Shown here in pieces: positions 1 to 8,360 of a stretch of DNA of 64,000 nt. The DNA is from Acidobacteriaceae bacterium. Lineage in GTDB: Bacteria; Acidobacteriota; Terriglobia; Terriglobales; Acidobacteriaceae. The stretch spans positions 1 to 64,000 of the forward strand of contig PLCO01000011.1 in assembly GCA_003134815.1 (NCBI GenBank), written 5' to 3'. Both the position numbers and the translations under genes were made by a program. Below the pieces are notes generated by a model. It saw only the letters and a program-made list of their open reading frames with translations, made no database searches and was not told the origin of the DNA. Position 1 is the first letter of the stretch. Every line of letters begins with the position of its first letter.

Positions 1-3
1 CTA

Positions 4-30
4 CTCCCTATTCCCTATTCCCTATTCCCT
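4..30 (-). repeat. AGGGAAT heptamer array after rplA
   Basis: Three exact ATTCCCT heptamers (10-30) preceded by ACTCCCT (3-9). On the minus strand they read AGGGAAT and begin 6 nt past the rplA stop codon. Similar arrays follow the genes ending at 13312, 14004 and 43632. No hairpin with a U-tract is present, so this is not a classical terminator. Confidence 0.75.
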
Positions 31-36
31 GTACTT

Positions 37-741
37 CTACTTCTTCACTGCCGCATCGGCCACAGCCGAATCCAGCGGAACGCCGGGCCCCATCGTCGAG
101 CTCAGCGTGAGACTCTTGATGTACTTGCCCTTAGCCGCCGAAGGCTTGGCGCGCACGATCGAAATAATCACGGTCGTCGCATTGTCGATCAACTTTTGCG
201 GATCGAAACTCAGCTTGCCCACCGGCACATGCACCAGGCTGGTCTTGTCGGCGCGAAACTCAATCTTGCCGGCCTTGATCTCTTTCACCGCCGCGGCCAC
301 ATCCACGGTCACCGTCCCGGTCTTGGGATTCGGCATCAGACCCTTCGGCCCCAGCACCTTGCCCAGCCGGCCCACAACCTTCATCATGTCCGGCGTAGCA
401 ATCAGCGCGTCGAAATCGGTCCAGTTTTCTTTCTGGATCTTTTCGACCATCTCCTCGCCGCCCACAAAATCCGCGCCGGCCTCGGTCGCTTCTCTCTGCC
501 GGTCGCCGCTCGCAATCACCGCCACAGTCTTGGTCTTGCCCAAACCGTGCGGCAGCACAACCGTGCCGCGAACCATCTGGTCTGCGTGGCGCGTATCCAC
601 GCCCAGGCGCAACGTCAGATCGACGGTCTCGTCGAACTTTGCGTACTTCACTTGCTTCAGGAGATTCACTGCTTCAGGCAGCGGAAACGCCGGCTTGTTC
701 ACAGCGGCGCGCGCCTTCGCAATATTCTTGCCAGTCGACAT
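37..741 (-). CDS. rplA: 50S ribosomal protein L1
   Basis: Ribosomal protein L1 binds 23S rRNA at the L1 stalk, helps release E-site tRNA and in many bacteria represses its own operon. The 234-residue protein has the family length and typical segments: an early [10 protein letters not shown] strand, [15 protein letters not shown] followed by [20 protein letters not shown], and a final TMGPGVPLD. The start at 741 is chosen because a GAGGGAAG ribosome-binding site lies just upstream; an in-frame ATG at 759 lacks one. It normally follows rplK, but no L11 gene precedes it here. Confidence 0.97.
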   Translation of the reverse strand: MSTGKNIAKARAAVNKPAFPLPEAVNLLKQVKYAKFDETVDLTLRLGVDTRHADQMVRGTVVLPHGLGKTKTVAVIASGDRQREATEAGADFVGGEEMVEKIQKENWTDFDALIATPDMMKVVGRLGKVLGPKGLMPNPKTGTVTVDVAAAVKEIKAGKIEFRADKTSLVHVPVGKLSFDPQKLIDNATTVIISIVRAKPSAAKGKYIKSLTLSSTMGPGVPLDSAVADAAVKK

Positions 742-996
742 GCTTCCCTCGTCTCCCACCGCCTTTGCCAGCCCCGCTCTCCGGGGACTCCAAATCCGGA
801 GCCAAAAGCCGTGGTGCTATTGACAGCGCAGAGAACTCCCCGCGCGTATCCATCGATCATAACGAAATGGCAAAAGGAATGCAAACCCAACGCGGCCAGG
901 TTGAGTTATGCCTAAGCGGGCCTCGGAACCGGGTCGAGTCCTCTGATCCTTCCGCTATTCTTAGCGGATAGGTTCGTTCGGGGAGAAATCGCGGGT

Positions 997-1620
997 ATGT
1001 TGGAATCCATGTTTGGCGGCCATCCAAAGCAGTACGTCCATTCTGGTTATGAACTAACCCAAGTTCTCGTCAGTGAATTCTCGTTGCCGGGCTGGGCGAA
1101 CGGGCGCCCCGCACCGAGCGCGACAAACGATCAGTATCTGGACGAAATATTGGGCAGCTTTCAAGAAGGATCAAATGCAGATGCCCAAAGCAGAGGGGCA
1201 GAAACGATATCCTACCACCCCGAATACTGGGCGTATATTATGCGCGCTCTGGCAGACTGCGCTCTGCGAATGGAAGCCGCCGAGAACATTGATTCAGCGC
1301 CTTGGACGGCTCGGGTTTCGACGTACCTCAAGGCATGGGCAAGCGGACTAAATCCATGGGCGATGCTAGGCGTTGCAGCTATTCTCTTTGAACAAGGGCA
1401 AATCAAATTCGCAAAGCGCGCTCTTGATGTGTGTACTTTGTTTTCGAGATACTGGAATAGTCGGCCAAGCAAAGAAGTGGAATTTGTTCTCATGAGTTAC
1501 ACGGCCATCCGTGTGTATGTGTATAAATATAGCCGCAGCGAACTCAGGGACGCCGGAGAACCCCGCTGCATCGAGAAATTGTCTCAGGACATAGAAGCGC
1601 TCAAGCAAAAATATTGTTGA
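997..1620 (+). CDS. hypothetical protein, 207 aa
   Basis: I do not recognise this protein. It is predicted to be soluble, with no signal peptide or membrane segment. The middle (about residues 70-150) is helix-rich, with alternating Ala/Leu and aromatic residues that could form TPR-like helical pairs. Base composition looks more AT-rich than the neighbouring core genes (many TAT, AAA and GAA codons), and it sits in a patch of small accessory genes and toxin-antitoxin modules, which suggests acquisition. The ATG at 997 has only a weak GGGAG upstream, so the start is uncertain. Confidence 0.6.
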   Translation: MLESMFGGHPKQYVHSGYELTQVLVSEFSLPGWANGRPAPSATNDQYLDEILGSFQEGSNADAQSRGAETISYHPEYWAYIMRALADCALRMEAAENIDSAPWTARVSTYLKAWASGLNPWAMLGVAAILFEQGQIKFAKRALDVCTLFSRYWNSRPSKEVEFVLMSYTAIRVYVYKYSRSELRDAGEPRCIEKLSQDIEALKQKYC

Positions 1621-1670
1621 AATGCGCGACCGTTGGGTCCAAGCCAAGAGCCAGCACTGAGCTCCGTAGC

Positions 1671-1871
1671 TCAGTCCGATATCTTCCTTACCTCCTGGCC
1701 TACCTTGGGCCGGAGAGACACCACGATAGTCCCGCTTGGGTTGTAGTTTCCTTTGTCCACGGTGCCATATTCCACCACATGAATGAAGTATTTGTCCGGC
1801 CGCACCATGTCTCCCTCGTACTCTGCAATCGGCGTTGAGCCGCCTGCCTGGAAAAGACCAAACCTCGCCAT
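1671..1871 (-). CDS. small hypothetical protein, 66 aa
   Basis: The small protein begins MARFGLFQAGG and contains YEGDMVRPDKYFIHVVE, suggesting a compact beta-rich fold. A strong AGGAGGG ribosome-binding site lies 6 nt before the ATG at 1871, which is the main reason to believe the gene. No catalytic motif, signal peptide or membrane segment is seen. It is convergent with the upstream 207-residue gene and divergent from the next coiled-coil gene. Function unknown. Confidence 0.65.
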   Translation of the reverse strand: MARFGLFQAGGSTPIAEYEGDMVRPDKYFIHVVEYGTVDKGNYNPSGTIVVSLRPKVGQEVRKISD

Positions 1872-1976
1872 CGTTAGCCCTCCTGTGAGCGATCTTACTT
1901 TATATTACGAATTCAGAAGTGTCCGATGTTTACAATCGACTCGAATACCGAACGAGCCAATGAAAAGGAGTAGAAA

Positions 1977-2201
1977 ATGCCTGAGTCTAAATCAATACAA
2001 GCAACTCTACAGCACATAAAGTTGCTCGAAGAAGAGATCCAGACCAAGCAAAAACGAAGAAATGAATTGCTAGAATCCGGCCTAAAAGGCGACCATGCGA
2101 TCAACCGCTGGGAGGAGAGTGCGGAGAGCCTAGATGACGAGATTAAAGAATTGAAGACAAAGAGAGATCGCGCCCACAACGACCTTGCGTCTAGGCAGTG
2201 A
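1977..2201 (+). CDS. small coiled-coil protein, 74 aa
   Basis: A 74-residue, highly charged protein consisting almost entirely of heptad-like helix. Residues 10-35 (LQHIKLLEEEIQTKQKRRNE) and 48-70 (ESLDDEIKELKTKRDRA) form two probable coiled-coil segments around a short break (GLKGDH). An AAGGAG ribosome-binding site precedes the ATG. It may be a small scaffold or dimerising protein, but no family is recognised. Its AT-rich 5' region resembles the neighbouring accessory genes. Confidence 0.65.
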   Translation: MPESKSIQATLQHIKLLEEEIQTKQKRRNELLESGLKGDHAINRWEESAESLDDEIKELKTKRDRAHNDLASRQ

Positions 2202-2331
2202 CTAGCCGCAATCGTCCGTACTTGGCGGGTGACCCGGGCTCCAAGATGCCGACCGGTCAACGACAGGCATGCCCATGCCTTGGTCCCGAGACCCGGGAAA
2301 CCACGAAACAGCGGGGCCAACACAACGCCCC

Positions 2332-2360
2332 TTGACTTGTGTACACAATTGTGTTTACAT
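2332..2360 (+). promoter_or_regulatory. brnTA promoter with embedded operator
   Basis: TTGACT (2332-2337) and TTACAT (2355-2360) are separated by exactly 17 bp, a good sigma-70 promoter. The spacer holds near-repeats GTGTACACA and GTGTTTACA, forming an imperfect inverted/direct repeat. BrnA antitoxins are known to repress their own promoters, so this is the likely operator. Confidence 0.65.
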
Positions 2361-2373
2361 ATGAGGGTGCGCG

Positions 2374-2661
2374 ATGGCCGAACTCGAGTTCGAGTGGGAC
2401 CAAGCCAAGGCCAAGAGCAACATGGAAAAGCACGGCGTTTCGTTTCTCACCGCGGCGGCCATCTTTCAGAACGAAAGGCTGGAGCGAGTCGACGATCGCG
2501 AGGATTACGGCGAAGTGCGTTGGATTGCGCTGGGCCGCGTCGACATCGAGGTGTATCGGGTCATTTACACATGGCGGACCGAAAATCCTGTCCGCATCGT
2601 CAGCGCCCAGAGGGCAAACAACGATGAAGAAGAAATCTACTATCGTGAAATATTCCCTTAG
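2374..2661 (+). CDS. brnT: BrnT family toxin
   Basis: BrnT toxins are small RelE-fold ribonucleases that slow translation and are neutralised by BrnA. The 95-residue protein has the family hallmarks: an N-terminal FEWDQAKAKSNMEKHGVSF, then RLERVDDREDYGEVRW, and a C-terminal VRIVSAQRANNDEEEIYY in the position of the usual RIISAR(K/R)A..E...Y segment. It is the first gene of a two-gene operon directly below a strong promoter, and its end overlaps brnA by 38 nt, the usual arrangement. Confidence 0.9.
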   Translation: MAELEFEWDQAKAKSNMEKHGVSFLTAAAIFQNERLERVDDREDYGEVRWIALGRVDIEVYRVIYTWRTENPVRIVSAQRANNDEEEIYYREIFP

Positions 2662-2905
2662 CGAAGTTGAGGATCTTCGCAAGCGTGGCCTCGACAAAAC
2701 GCGCCACAACGCGCCGCGCGCCGAATCTCTCGGCGCGGATTTCTGGAAGTCCGCGCGCGTCGTAATGCCGCCCGGCAAGACCTCCGTTCACTTGCGCCTC
2801 GACAGCGATGTAGTGGAGTGGTTCAGGGCGCGCGGCAAAGGCCACCTCACCCGCATGAACGCCGTCCTTCGCGCCTACGTCGAGTCCGAAAAGCGCAGCG
2901 CATGA
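2624..2905 (+). CDS. brnA: BrnA family antitoxin
   Basis: Cognate antitoxin and probable autorepressor of brnT. The 93-residue protein has an N-terminal charged helix and the typical BrnA C-terminal ribbon-helix-helix, VHLRLDSDVVEWFRARGKGHLTRMNAVLRAYVE. The start at 2624 is the first in-frame ATG giving the usual family length, and it lies inside the brnT coding sequence, implying translational coupling. Overlap and gene order match known BrnTA operons. Confidence 0.9.
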   Translation: MKKKSTIVKYSLSEVEDLRKRGLDKTRHNAPRAESLGADFWKSARVVMPPGKTSVHLRLDSDVVEWFRARGKGHLTRMNAVLRAYVESEKRSA

Positions 2906-3054
2906 GAACCCAGAGCATCGCTGCCAGACCGGTGCGGTAATCTGACTCTGGCTCTGACAAGACCGGCCTCAGTCCGGTTTCAGGCCGATCTCAGAATCGA
3001 ATTCAGAGCTGGATCACGATCTCTCGATCATGGGTCGGCCGGAGGTTTCCGCTT

Positions 3055-4044
3055 TTGCACGACGCGATCTCAATTCGTAATGCCCTCCTGCTTGGCCTTC
3101 TCTTCTTCCTCATCTGCGCCGGTCTCGGCTACCCCATCCTCAATCGCTACGACCCCGGCAAGCTCCCCGGCACTTCCGACGCGGCGGAATATTGCAATGA
3201 AGTCACCAGCCCGCTGAGCGTTTTCTCCTACCGCCCTCTGGTCCCCGCGCTCGCAAAGCCGTTTTATTGGATGGCCAGCGGCCGAATCGCCACCTGGAAT
3301 CCCGCGCTCTTCGGCATGTTGATGGCCGCATCCATCCTCACCGCCGCCACCGCCGTCACCATCATCGCCATTGGCCTTCGCTGCGGATTTTCCTACGCCA
3401 CTTCGCTCCTCGCAGCCCTGCTCTTCCTCGTCAACTTCGCCGTGCCCAATTGGAATCTCGCCGCCTACGTCGATTCCGGCGAGGCACTCTTCCTCACGCT
3501 CGTCGCCTGGTCGCTACTCTCCGCGCGCTGGTACCTCTTGCCTGTCTGGGCCATCCCCGGCACTCTCTCAAAAGAGACCTTTGCCCCTTTCGCCTTCACG
3601 TTCGCCATCGTCTGGTGGCTCACTGAGCGGCCATTGCGCGTCGGCAAGCTACTCTGGATCGCTGCCTTCGGCATTCTCGCCTGCGTCGCAGTTCTATTCC
3701 AGTTCGCGTCGTCGGGAGGATTGTTCTCAGGCACCGCGCACTATGCCTCTGCCATGGCTGTATATTCAGGAGTTGGCTTTTTTCATGGCCTGATCCGCTG
3801 CCTCATGGCGCATGAGCTCTGGTTCACCTTTATCTGGCTGTTCCCTCTCGGTCTCCCGCGCATCAATCAAATGGACCGACGCTGGGTCTGGGCCGTCGCT
3901 GCCACGTCCGTCATGGGCCTGCTCCTCGGCGCCTACAACAACGCGCAGGGCAACACCTCTCGCGCTCTCTTTAATATTGCCGGTCCGCTGCTTAGCCTCT
4001 CCGCCGCCGCCCTGCTTACAATGCACGAATCGCAGCGAATCTGA
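3055..4044 (+). CDS. polytopic membrane protein, GT-C glycosyltransferase-like
   Basis: A 329-residue integral membrane protein with about eight hydrophobic segments, the first near residues 8-27. A periplasmic-type loop (residues 28-60) carries acidic residues (YDPGK, SDAAEY), reminiscent of the first loop of GT-C lipid-linked-sugar transferases, but no diagnostic motif is present and other transporter-like roles are possible. It starts with TTG at 3055, supported by GGAGG at 3041-3045. The gene appears monocistronic; its stop is close to the convergent PIN toxin gene. Confidence 0.6.
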   Translation: MHDAISIRNALLLGLLFFLICAGLGYPILNRYDPGKLPGTSDAAEYCNEVTSPLSVFSYRPLVPALAKPFYWMASGRIATWNPALFGMLMAASILTAATAVTIIAIGLRCGFSYATSLLAALLFLVNFAVPNWNLAAYVDSGEALFLTLVAWSLLSARWYLLPVWAIPGTLSKETFAPFAFTFAIVWWLTERPLRVGKLLWIAAFGILACVAVLFQFASSGGLFSGTAHYASAMAVYSGVGFFHGLIRCLMAHELWFTFIWLFPLGLPRINQMDRRWVWAVAATSVMGLLLGAYNNAQGNTSRALFNIAGPLLSLSAAALLTMHESQRI

Positions 4045-4060
4045 AACATCGCGCAGCCGT

Positions 4061-4471
4061 TCATTTCTTTTTGAGATAGTCGGCTGGAGTCAGGATCTCT
4101 ATCCCCAGAAACGGATGAAGGGCGAGCAGGTCTCGATCGCCCGTCACAATCGCATCAGCTCGGCCGTGCACGGCGACCTCCAGAAACTTATCGTCGCGCG
4201 GATCGCGGCAAATCCGGATCGGCGAGGCAATCGAAATGACCGTACAGTTGCGCGCATACTCCTCAACGATCCCTTCCCGAATCGCGTGCTCAATGTAGGT
4301 ATCGAATTTGGATCGCAGAAGAACTTCGTGCAATTCTGCCAGTGTCGCTTCAGAAGCCAGCAAAATACCGTCTCCGCGCGCCTTAAGAAGAACCTGATGC
4401 GGCAGGCCGAAGTGAAGCGCCGCACTGACCAGAACATTCGTATCCAGAACCAAACGCTCGTGCCGATTCAT
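4061..4471 (-). CDS. PIN-domain toxin (VapC-like, TIGR00305-type)
   Basis: PIN domains are Mg2+-dependent ribonucleases; as TA toxins they cleave tRNA or rRNA. The 136-residue protein has the acidic cluster: LVLDTN near residue 7, the Glu in AELHEVLL, DPRDDKFLEVA, and IVTGDRDLL. The start is placed at 4471 so that the antitoxin stop and toxin start overlap as ATGA (4468-4471); longer in-frame starts would run deep into the antitoxin. It is the second gene of a Phd/PIN operon. Confidence 0.88.
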   Translation of the reverse strand: MNRHERLVLDTNVLVSAALHFGLPHQVLLKARGDGILLASEATLAELHEVLLRSKFDTYIEHAIREGIVEEYARNCTVISIASPIRICRDPRDDKFLEVAVHGRADAIVTGDRDLLALHPFLGIEILTPADYLKKK

Positions 4472-4716
4472 CGTTCCGCAAGAATCTGCTGCAAATGTTC
4501 TTCTGTGAGCCCGCGCGCCTTCGCTTGTTCCGCGGCCAGATCCGCCAGTCGATTGAATTCTGCCCAACGGTGCTCGCGCAACCGCTCGTATTCTTCTGCC
4601 GATACCAGCACGGCCACATCCCGCTCGTGCCGCTGGATGCGCACCGGCTCCCTCTGCGCCGTATCGAGAAGCTCAGCGAACTTCTGTTTCGCCCGGGTTG
4701 CTGAAACTGTCGTCAT
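4468..4716 (-). CDS. Phd/YefM family antitoxin
   Basis: The 82-residue protein starts MTTVSATRAKQKFAELLD and continues EPVRIQRHERDVAVLVSAEEYERL, the classic Phd/YefM DNA-binding N-terminal domain. The C-terminal helix (residues 48-82) is the expected toxin-neutralising tail. Phd-type proteins repress their own promoters. Two perfect 14-bp palindromes lie 34-65 bp upstream (4750-4781) and are candidate operators. It overlaps the PIN toxin gene by 4 nt. Confidence 0.88.
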   Translation of the reverse strand: MTTVSATRAKQKFAELLDTAQREPVRIQRHERDVAVLVSAEEYERLREHRWAEFNRLADLAAEQAKARGLTEEHLQQILAER

Positions 4717-4749
4717 TGCTATAGCCTATCGTAATTGTCTAATTTGTAC

Positions 4750-4781
4750 AAAATGATCATTTTATTCAAAATGATCATTTT
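4750..4781. promoter_or_regulatory. tandem 14-bp palindromic operator
   Basis: AAAATGATCATTTT occurs twice exactly (4750-4763 and 4768-4781), each a perfect palindrome, 18 bp centre to centre. The pair lies between the divergent Phd antitoxin and uvrD genes, so binding could affect both. The spacing is close to two helical turns, as expected for cooperative dimers of an autorepressing antitoxin. Its use by the antitoxin is inferred. Confidence 0.65.
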
Positions 4782-4865
4782 CTGAAGCTGAAGCACGCTC
4801 CAAGCCATCTTCCCGCCCGAACGATACACTGGACCCAGGAACCTGTCCCCACAGGACTCGACGCT

Positions 4866-7568
4866 TTGCATCCCCTTCTCGCCCATCTCAATCCCGAGCA
4901 ACGCGCCGCAGTTGAGGCCCCCGAGGGCCCACTGCTTATCCTCGCTGGCGCCGGCTCCGGCAAAACGCGCGTTATTACCCATCGCATCGCCTGGCTCATC
5001 CAGGAGAAAAACATCGCGCCCGATTCCATCCTGGCCGTCACCTTCACCAACAAAGCCGCCGGCGAAATGGCCGAGCGCGTCAAAGAGCTGCTTGGCCACT
5101 CCACGCTCGCCAAGCCACTCATCGCCACTTTTCATTCGTTCTGCGTTCGCGTTCTCCGCCGCGACATCGAGGCGCTGAAAGTCGGCGACAAAGGCCTCAC
5201 CCGCTCCTTCACCATCTTCGACGAGAACGATCAGTCCGGCCTCGTGAAGCAGATCATGAAGCGCATGGGGCTCGATACCAAGCAACTCACGCCGCGCACC
5301 GTGCTCAGCCGAATCTCCTGGGCCAAAAACCACATGGTTGATCCGCAGGAATACTTCCTCGGCTCGAAAGATCCCTCCAGCGAGCGCGTCGCCCACATCT
5401 TCAAGGCCTACCAGGATGAGCTCCGCAAGAACAACGCCATGGATTTCGACGACCTGCTGCTTGAAGCCGTTCGCCTGCTCAAATCCTCGGCCGAAGTGCG
5501 CCAGCGCTACCAGCGCCGCTATCAATATGTATTGGTTGACGAGTACCAGGACACGAACCGCCCTCAATACGAGCTCATGAAGCTTCTGGCCGGTGAGCAC
5601 CAGAACATCTGCGCTGTGGGCGACGAAGATCAGAGCATCTATTCCTGGCGCGGCGCGGACATCCGCAACATCCTCGAGTTCGAGAAAGATTTTCCCAATG
5701 CCCGCATTGTTCGCCTCGAGCAGAACTACCGATCCACGCAGATCATTCTTGAAGCCGCCGGCGCGGTCGTCGCCAACAATATTCGCCGCAAAGGAAAGAA
5801 GCTATGGACCGAGCGCCAGGGGGGCTCGCTCATTGGCTACTACGAAGCGCCCGACGGCGAAAATGAAGCCCTCTTCATCGCCGACAAAATTCAGGCATTT
5901 CTCCGCCAGGCACAAGACTCCTCCGAAAACCAAAACCCCGGAGGAGGGGCGGCCGTCCTCTATCGCACCAACTCGCAGTCACGCCTCGTTGAGGAGGCGC
6001 TGCGCCGCTACAACATCAGCTACACAATGGTCGGCGGCTTCAGCTTCTACGAGCGCGCTGAGATCAAGGACCTGCTCGGCTATCTGCGCCTCATTCGCAA
6101 TCCCCATGACTCGATGGCCCTGCAGCGCGTCATCAACACGCCGGCTCGCGGCATCGGCAAAACAACCCTCGAAACTCTGGAGCGCCTAGCTCTTGAAACC
6201 GGCCAGTCCACATGGGACGCGGTCACCTCCGCCATCGCCAACCGCCTAGTCCCCGCGCGCGCACTCATGGCGCTCGAATCCTTCCGCCAGCTCATCCTCG
6301 ACGCGCAAGCCATGATGGACCTTGACTTCGCCGGCAAGCTCTCCGCCGACGTCGCCGAGTCCGCAAACGCCGACACCGGATTCAATTTCGGCGAAGTCGC
6401 GCCCGAAGAACCGGCCAACGCGGCCACAAACACCACCTTCGACTTCGGCGAAGCTCTGCCGTCTCAAACCGTAAACGTAGGGGTGCCCCTGGTCTCGATT
6501 CTGAGACCAGGGAACGATGGCTCCATCGACGGCAAACCAGATTCAGAAGAAGACTCCGCCTTCCGCTCTCCCGGCGACTCCGCCACACTTCCCGAGCTCA
6601 TCCGTTTCATCATTGACCGATCCGGCTACATCAAAGCTCTTGAAACCGAAGGCACGCCCGAGGCCTTCAGCCGCATTGAGAATCTGAAGGAGCTGGCCAA
6701 TGCCGCGCACGACGCCGAAGAGCGTGGCGAAACCCTCGCCGACTTCCTCGACCACGCCGCTCTCGCCTCTGACACCGATCAGTTCGATCCCAATTCCCGC
6801 GTTACGCTCATGACTCTCCACGCTGCCAAGGGCCTCGAGTTTCCGCTGGTCTTTCTCGCCGGCCTCGAGGAGGGCCTCTTTCCGCATTCGCGCACGCTCT
6901 CGAGCCCTGAAGAGCTTGAAGAAGAGCGCCGCCTCTGCTACGTCGGCATGACGCGCGCCATGAACACGCTCATCCTCACCCGCGCCCACTATCGCCGCCG
7001 CTATGGCGCGGATGTACCTGAGGCCAGCGTTCCTTCGCGTTTTCTTGAAGAAGTTCCCTCGCAGCTCATCGAAAATCTCGGCAGCAGAAATCCGGCCTGG
7101 TCAACGCCAGCGTACTCGTCCGCGTACAGTTCGAGTCGCCGTTCCGGCAGCGCATCAGGCTCCCAAGCCGCGCACTTCAACTACGAAGACGAGAGCCAGG
7201 AAACTCCTCACGCGGCGGCCCCGTCGTTCTCATCTCGCCAGGGATCTGCTCCAAAACCTGAAAGCGCGGGAGCGCCAAAAAGTCAAAGCGCAGGCGCGCC
7301 ACCAGAGCGCAGTATCGACAACATCGCTCGCTTCTTCGGAGGAAGTCAGGGCCGCGCGGGCTCCTTCGCCCGCCCCACCATGGATATTCCCGCAGCCAAT
7401 GGGGCTACTGGTCTGAGAAAAGGCCAGCGCGTGATGCACGCGAAGTATGGCGAGGGCACCGTGCTCATGCGCGAAGGCGATGGCGAAGACGCTAAGCTTA
7501 CCGTGCTCTTCGTCCGTCACAGTATGAAGAAGCTGATGGAAAAATTCGCGAATCTGCGCCGGATCTGA
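4866..7568 (+). CDS. uvrD: UvrD/PcrA-type DNA helicase
   Basis: Superfamily 1A 3'-5' DNA helicase acting in nucleotide-excision and mismatch repair and in clearing recombinase and stalled polymerase. Motifs run in order: Q-motif region LNPEQRAAVEAPEGP, Walker A AGAGSGKT (27-34), LVDEYQDTN, GDEDQSIYSWRGA, TLMTLHAAKGLEFP and EERRLCYVGMTRA. The C-terminal KGQRVMHAKYGEGTV segment is the PcrA-type Tudor-like domain that contacts RNA polymerase. At 900 residues it is longer than the usual 720-780, owing to a low-complexity insert around residues 490-585 in the 2B region. That insert contains two FxFGE repeats and a dispersed hairpin repeat read in frame. TTG start. Confidence 0.95.
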   Translation: MHPLLAHLNPEQRAAVEAPEGPLLILAGAGSGKTRVITHRIAWLIQEKNIAPDSILAVTFTNKAAGEMAERVKELLGHSTLAKPLIATFHSFCVRVLRRDIEALKVGDKGLTRSFTIFDENDQSGLVKQIMKRMGLDTKQLTPRTVLSRISWAKNHMVDPQEYFLGSKDPSSERVAHIFKAYQDELRKNNAMDFDDLLLEAVRLLKSSAEVRQRYQRRYQYVLVDEYQDTNRPQYELMKLLAGEHQNICAVGDEDQSIYSWRGADIRNILEFEKDFPNARIVRLEQNYRSTQIILEAAGAVVANNIRRKGKKLWTERQGGSLIGYYEAPDGENEALFIADKIQAFLRQAQDSSENQNPGGGAAVLYRTNSQSRLVEEALRRYNISYTMVGGFSFYERAEIKDLLGYLRLIRNPHDSMALQRVINTPARGIGKTTLETLERLALETGQSTWDAVTSAIANRLVPARALMALESFRQLILDAQAMMDLDFAGKLSADVAESANADTGFNFGEVAPEEPANAATNTTFDFGEALPSQTVNVGVPLVSILRPGNDGSIDGKPDSEEDSAFRSPGDSATLPELIRFIIDRSGYIKALETEGTPEAFSRIENLKELANAAHDAEERGETLADFLDHAALASDTDQFDPNSRVTLMTLHAAKGLEFPLVFLAGLEEGLFPHSRTLSSPEELEEERRLCYVGMTRAMNTLILTRAHYRRRYGADVPEASVPSRFLEEVPSQLIENLGSRNPAWSTPAYSSAYSSSRRSGSASGSQAAHFNYEDESQETPHAAAPSFSSRQGSAPKPESAGAPKSQSAGAPPERSIDNIARFFGGSQGRAGSFARPTMDIPAANGATGLRKGQRVMHAKYGEGTVLMREGDGEDAKLTVLFVRHSMKKLMEKFANLRRI
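6481..6515 (+). repeat. dispersed GGTCTC hairpin repeat inside uvrD
   Basis: GGGTGCCCC followed by a perfect 10-bp stem: CCCTGGTCTC (6487-6496), loop GATTCT, GAGACCAGGG (6503-6512). It matches the layout of intergenic copies at 11526-11559 and, inverted, at 53253-53287. It is translated in frame as GVPLVSILRPGND, at about residues 538-550 of the helicase. Confidence 0.7.
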
Positions 7569-7610
7569 TCGGCTCCGCGCAGTCCGGCCAGAATCCTGCC
7601 GCGGTTTGCA

Positions 7611-8054
7611 TTACGAGCCGGTTTTCGCGCTCATCTCCGCAATGTCAAACAGCGCGTCCAGCGTCTCGGTCGTCTCCAGGCTCTGCAGAGTCGCGTCAAA
7701 GTAGCCCGCGCGCAAGCCTCGCCTCAGTTGCTCATGCTTCGAATTGTCAGCCGCGAATCCTGGGGTAAAGTACATCTTGAATTTCTCCATCTCTCGGCCG
7801 TATGTAATCGGTGTCGCGACCAGATAACAAAAAAACCCCGCCACAAACTGCAGAGCATCCTGGGCCTTCGGCGTCTTCAGCTCGCGCTCCAGATCTCTCT
7901 TGCCGAAAAACCCGGTCTTGATCACGATGTTGCCTTTCGACTGATTCATCCGCGCCTGCAGCAGAGCCTGCACCAGAAAATCTTCGTCGGTTTCGTCAAA
8001 TCTTGGATCGTGCAAAATCTTGTTTTTCTGAAGATATTCACGAAAAAAGGCCAT
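7611..8054 (-). CDS. conserved-looking hypothetical protein, 147 aa
   Basis: I do not recognise a named family. The protein is soluble, with no signal peptide or membrane segment. It begins MAFFREYLQKNKILHDPRFDETDEDFLVQALLQARMNQ and has a Tyr/Phe-rich centre (FVAGFFCYLVATPITYGREMEKF). A GGGAAAGAG stretch precedes the ATG at 8054. It is convergent with uvrD, the two stops lying about 40 nt apart. Codon use matches the core genes, so it is probably native. Confidence 0.6.
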   Translation of the reverse strand: MAFFREYLQKNKILHDPRFDETDEDFLVQALLQARMNQSKGNIVIKTGFFGKRDLERELKTPKAQDALQFVAGFFCYLVATPITYGREMEKFKMYFTPGFAADNSKHEQLRRGLRAGYFDATLQSLETTETLDALFDIAEMSAKTGS

Positions 8055-8077
8055 GGTCTTCGCTCTTTCCCTGTTAA

Positions 8078-8124
8078 CTCATTTTGCCCGCCGGCTCATT
8101 TTGCCCGTTGGCGCATTTTGTCGG
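8078..8124 (+). repeat. three 17-bp direct repeats
   Basis: CTCATTTTGCCCGCCGG (8078-8094), CTCATTTTGCCCGTTGG (8095-8111) and a third diverged partial unit (8112-8124) stand head to tail in the gap between the divergent hypothetical and FN3 lipoprotein genes. A perfect 7-bp hairpin GGCAGCG-GCT-CGCTGCC follows at 8139-8155. Nothing else is seen in the 306-bp gap (8055-8360). Confidence 0.6.
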
Positions 8125-8360
8125 CTCGTTCCGCGGGTGGCAGCGGCTCGCTGCCGTTCTGTCACTTCAGTTGTCCGCTCTGGCGCGTCGGCCTCGCATC
8201 ATGGCTTGCGCAGGAGCCCTCATTCACAATACTCCCAAGCGCTCAGTGCGCAGTCAACCCGATTTCGCTGCGGAGCGCAACTCAGCGGCCTTTTTTGGGC
8301 GAAGCACGCGCCTTTCATCCATGGCCCGGCCGTGCGCGTCTCCAGTAGACTGAAAGCGCA

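Noticed and set aside
915-945. tRNA T-arm-like sequence GGGTCGAGTCC
   Set aside because: Lacks GGTTCGA, and no acceptor stem, D-arm or anticodon arm fits around it.
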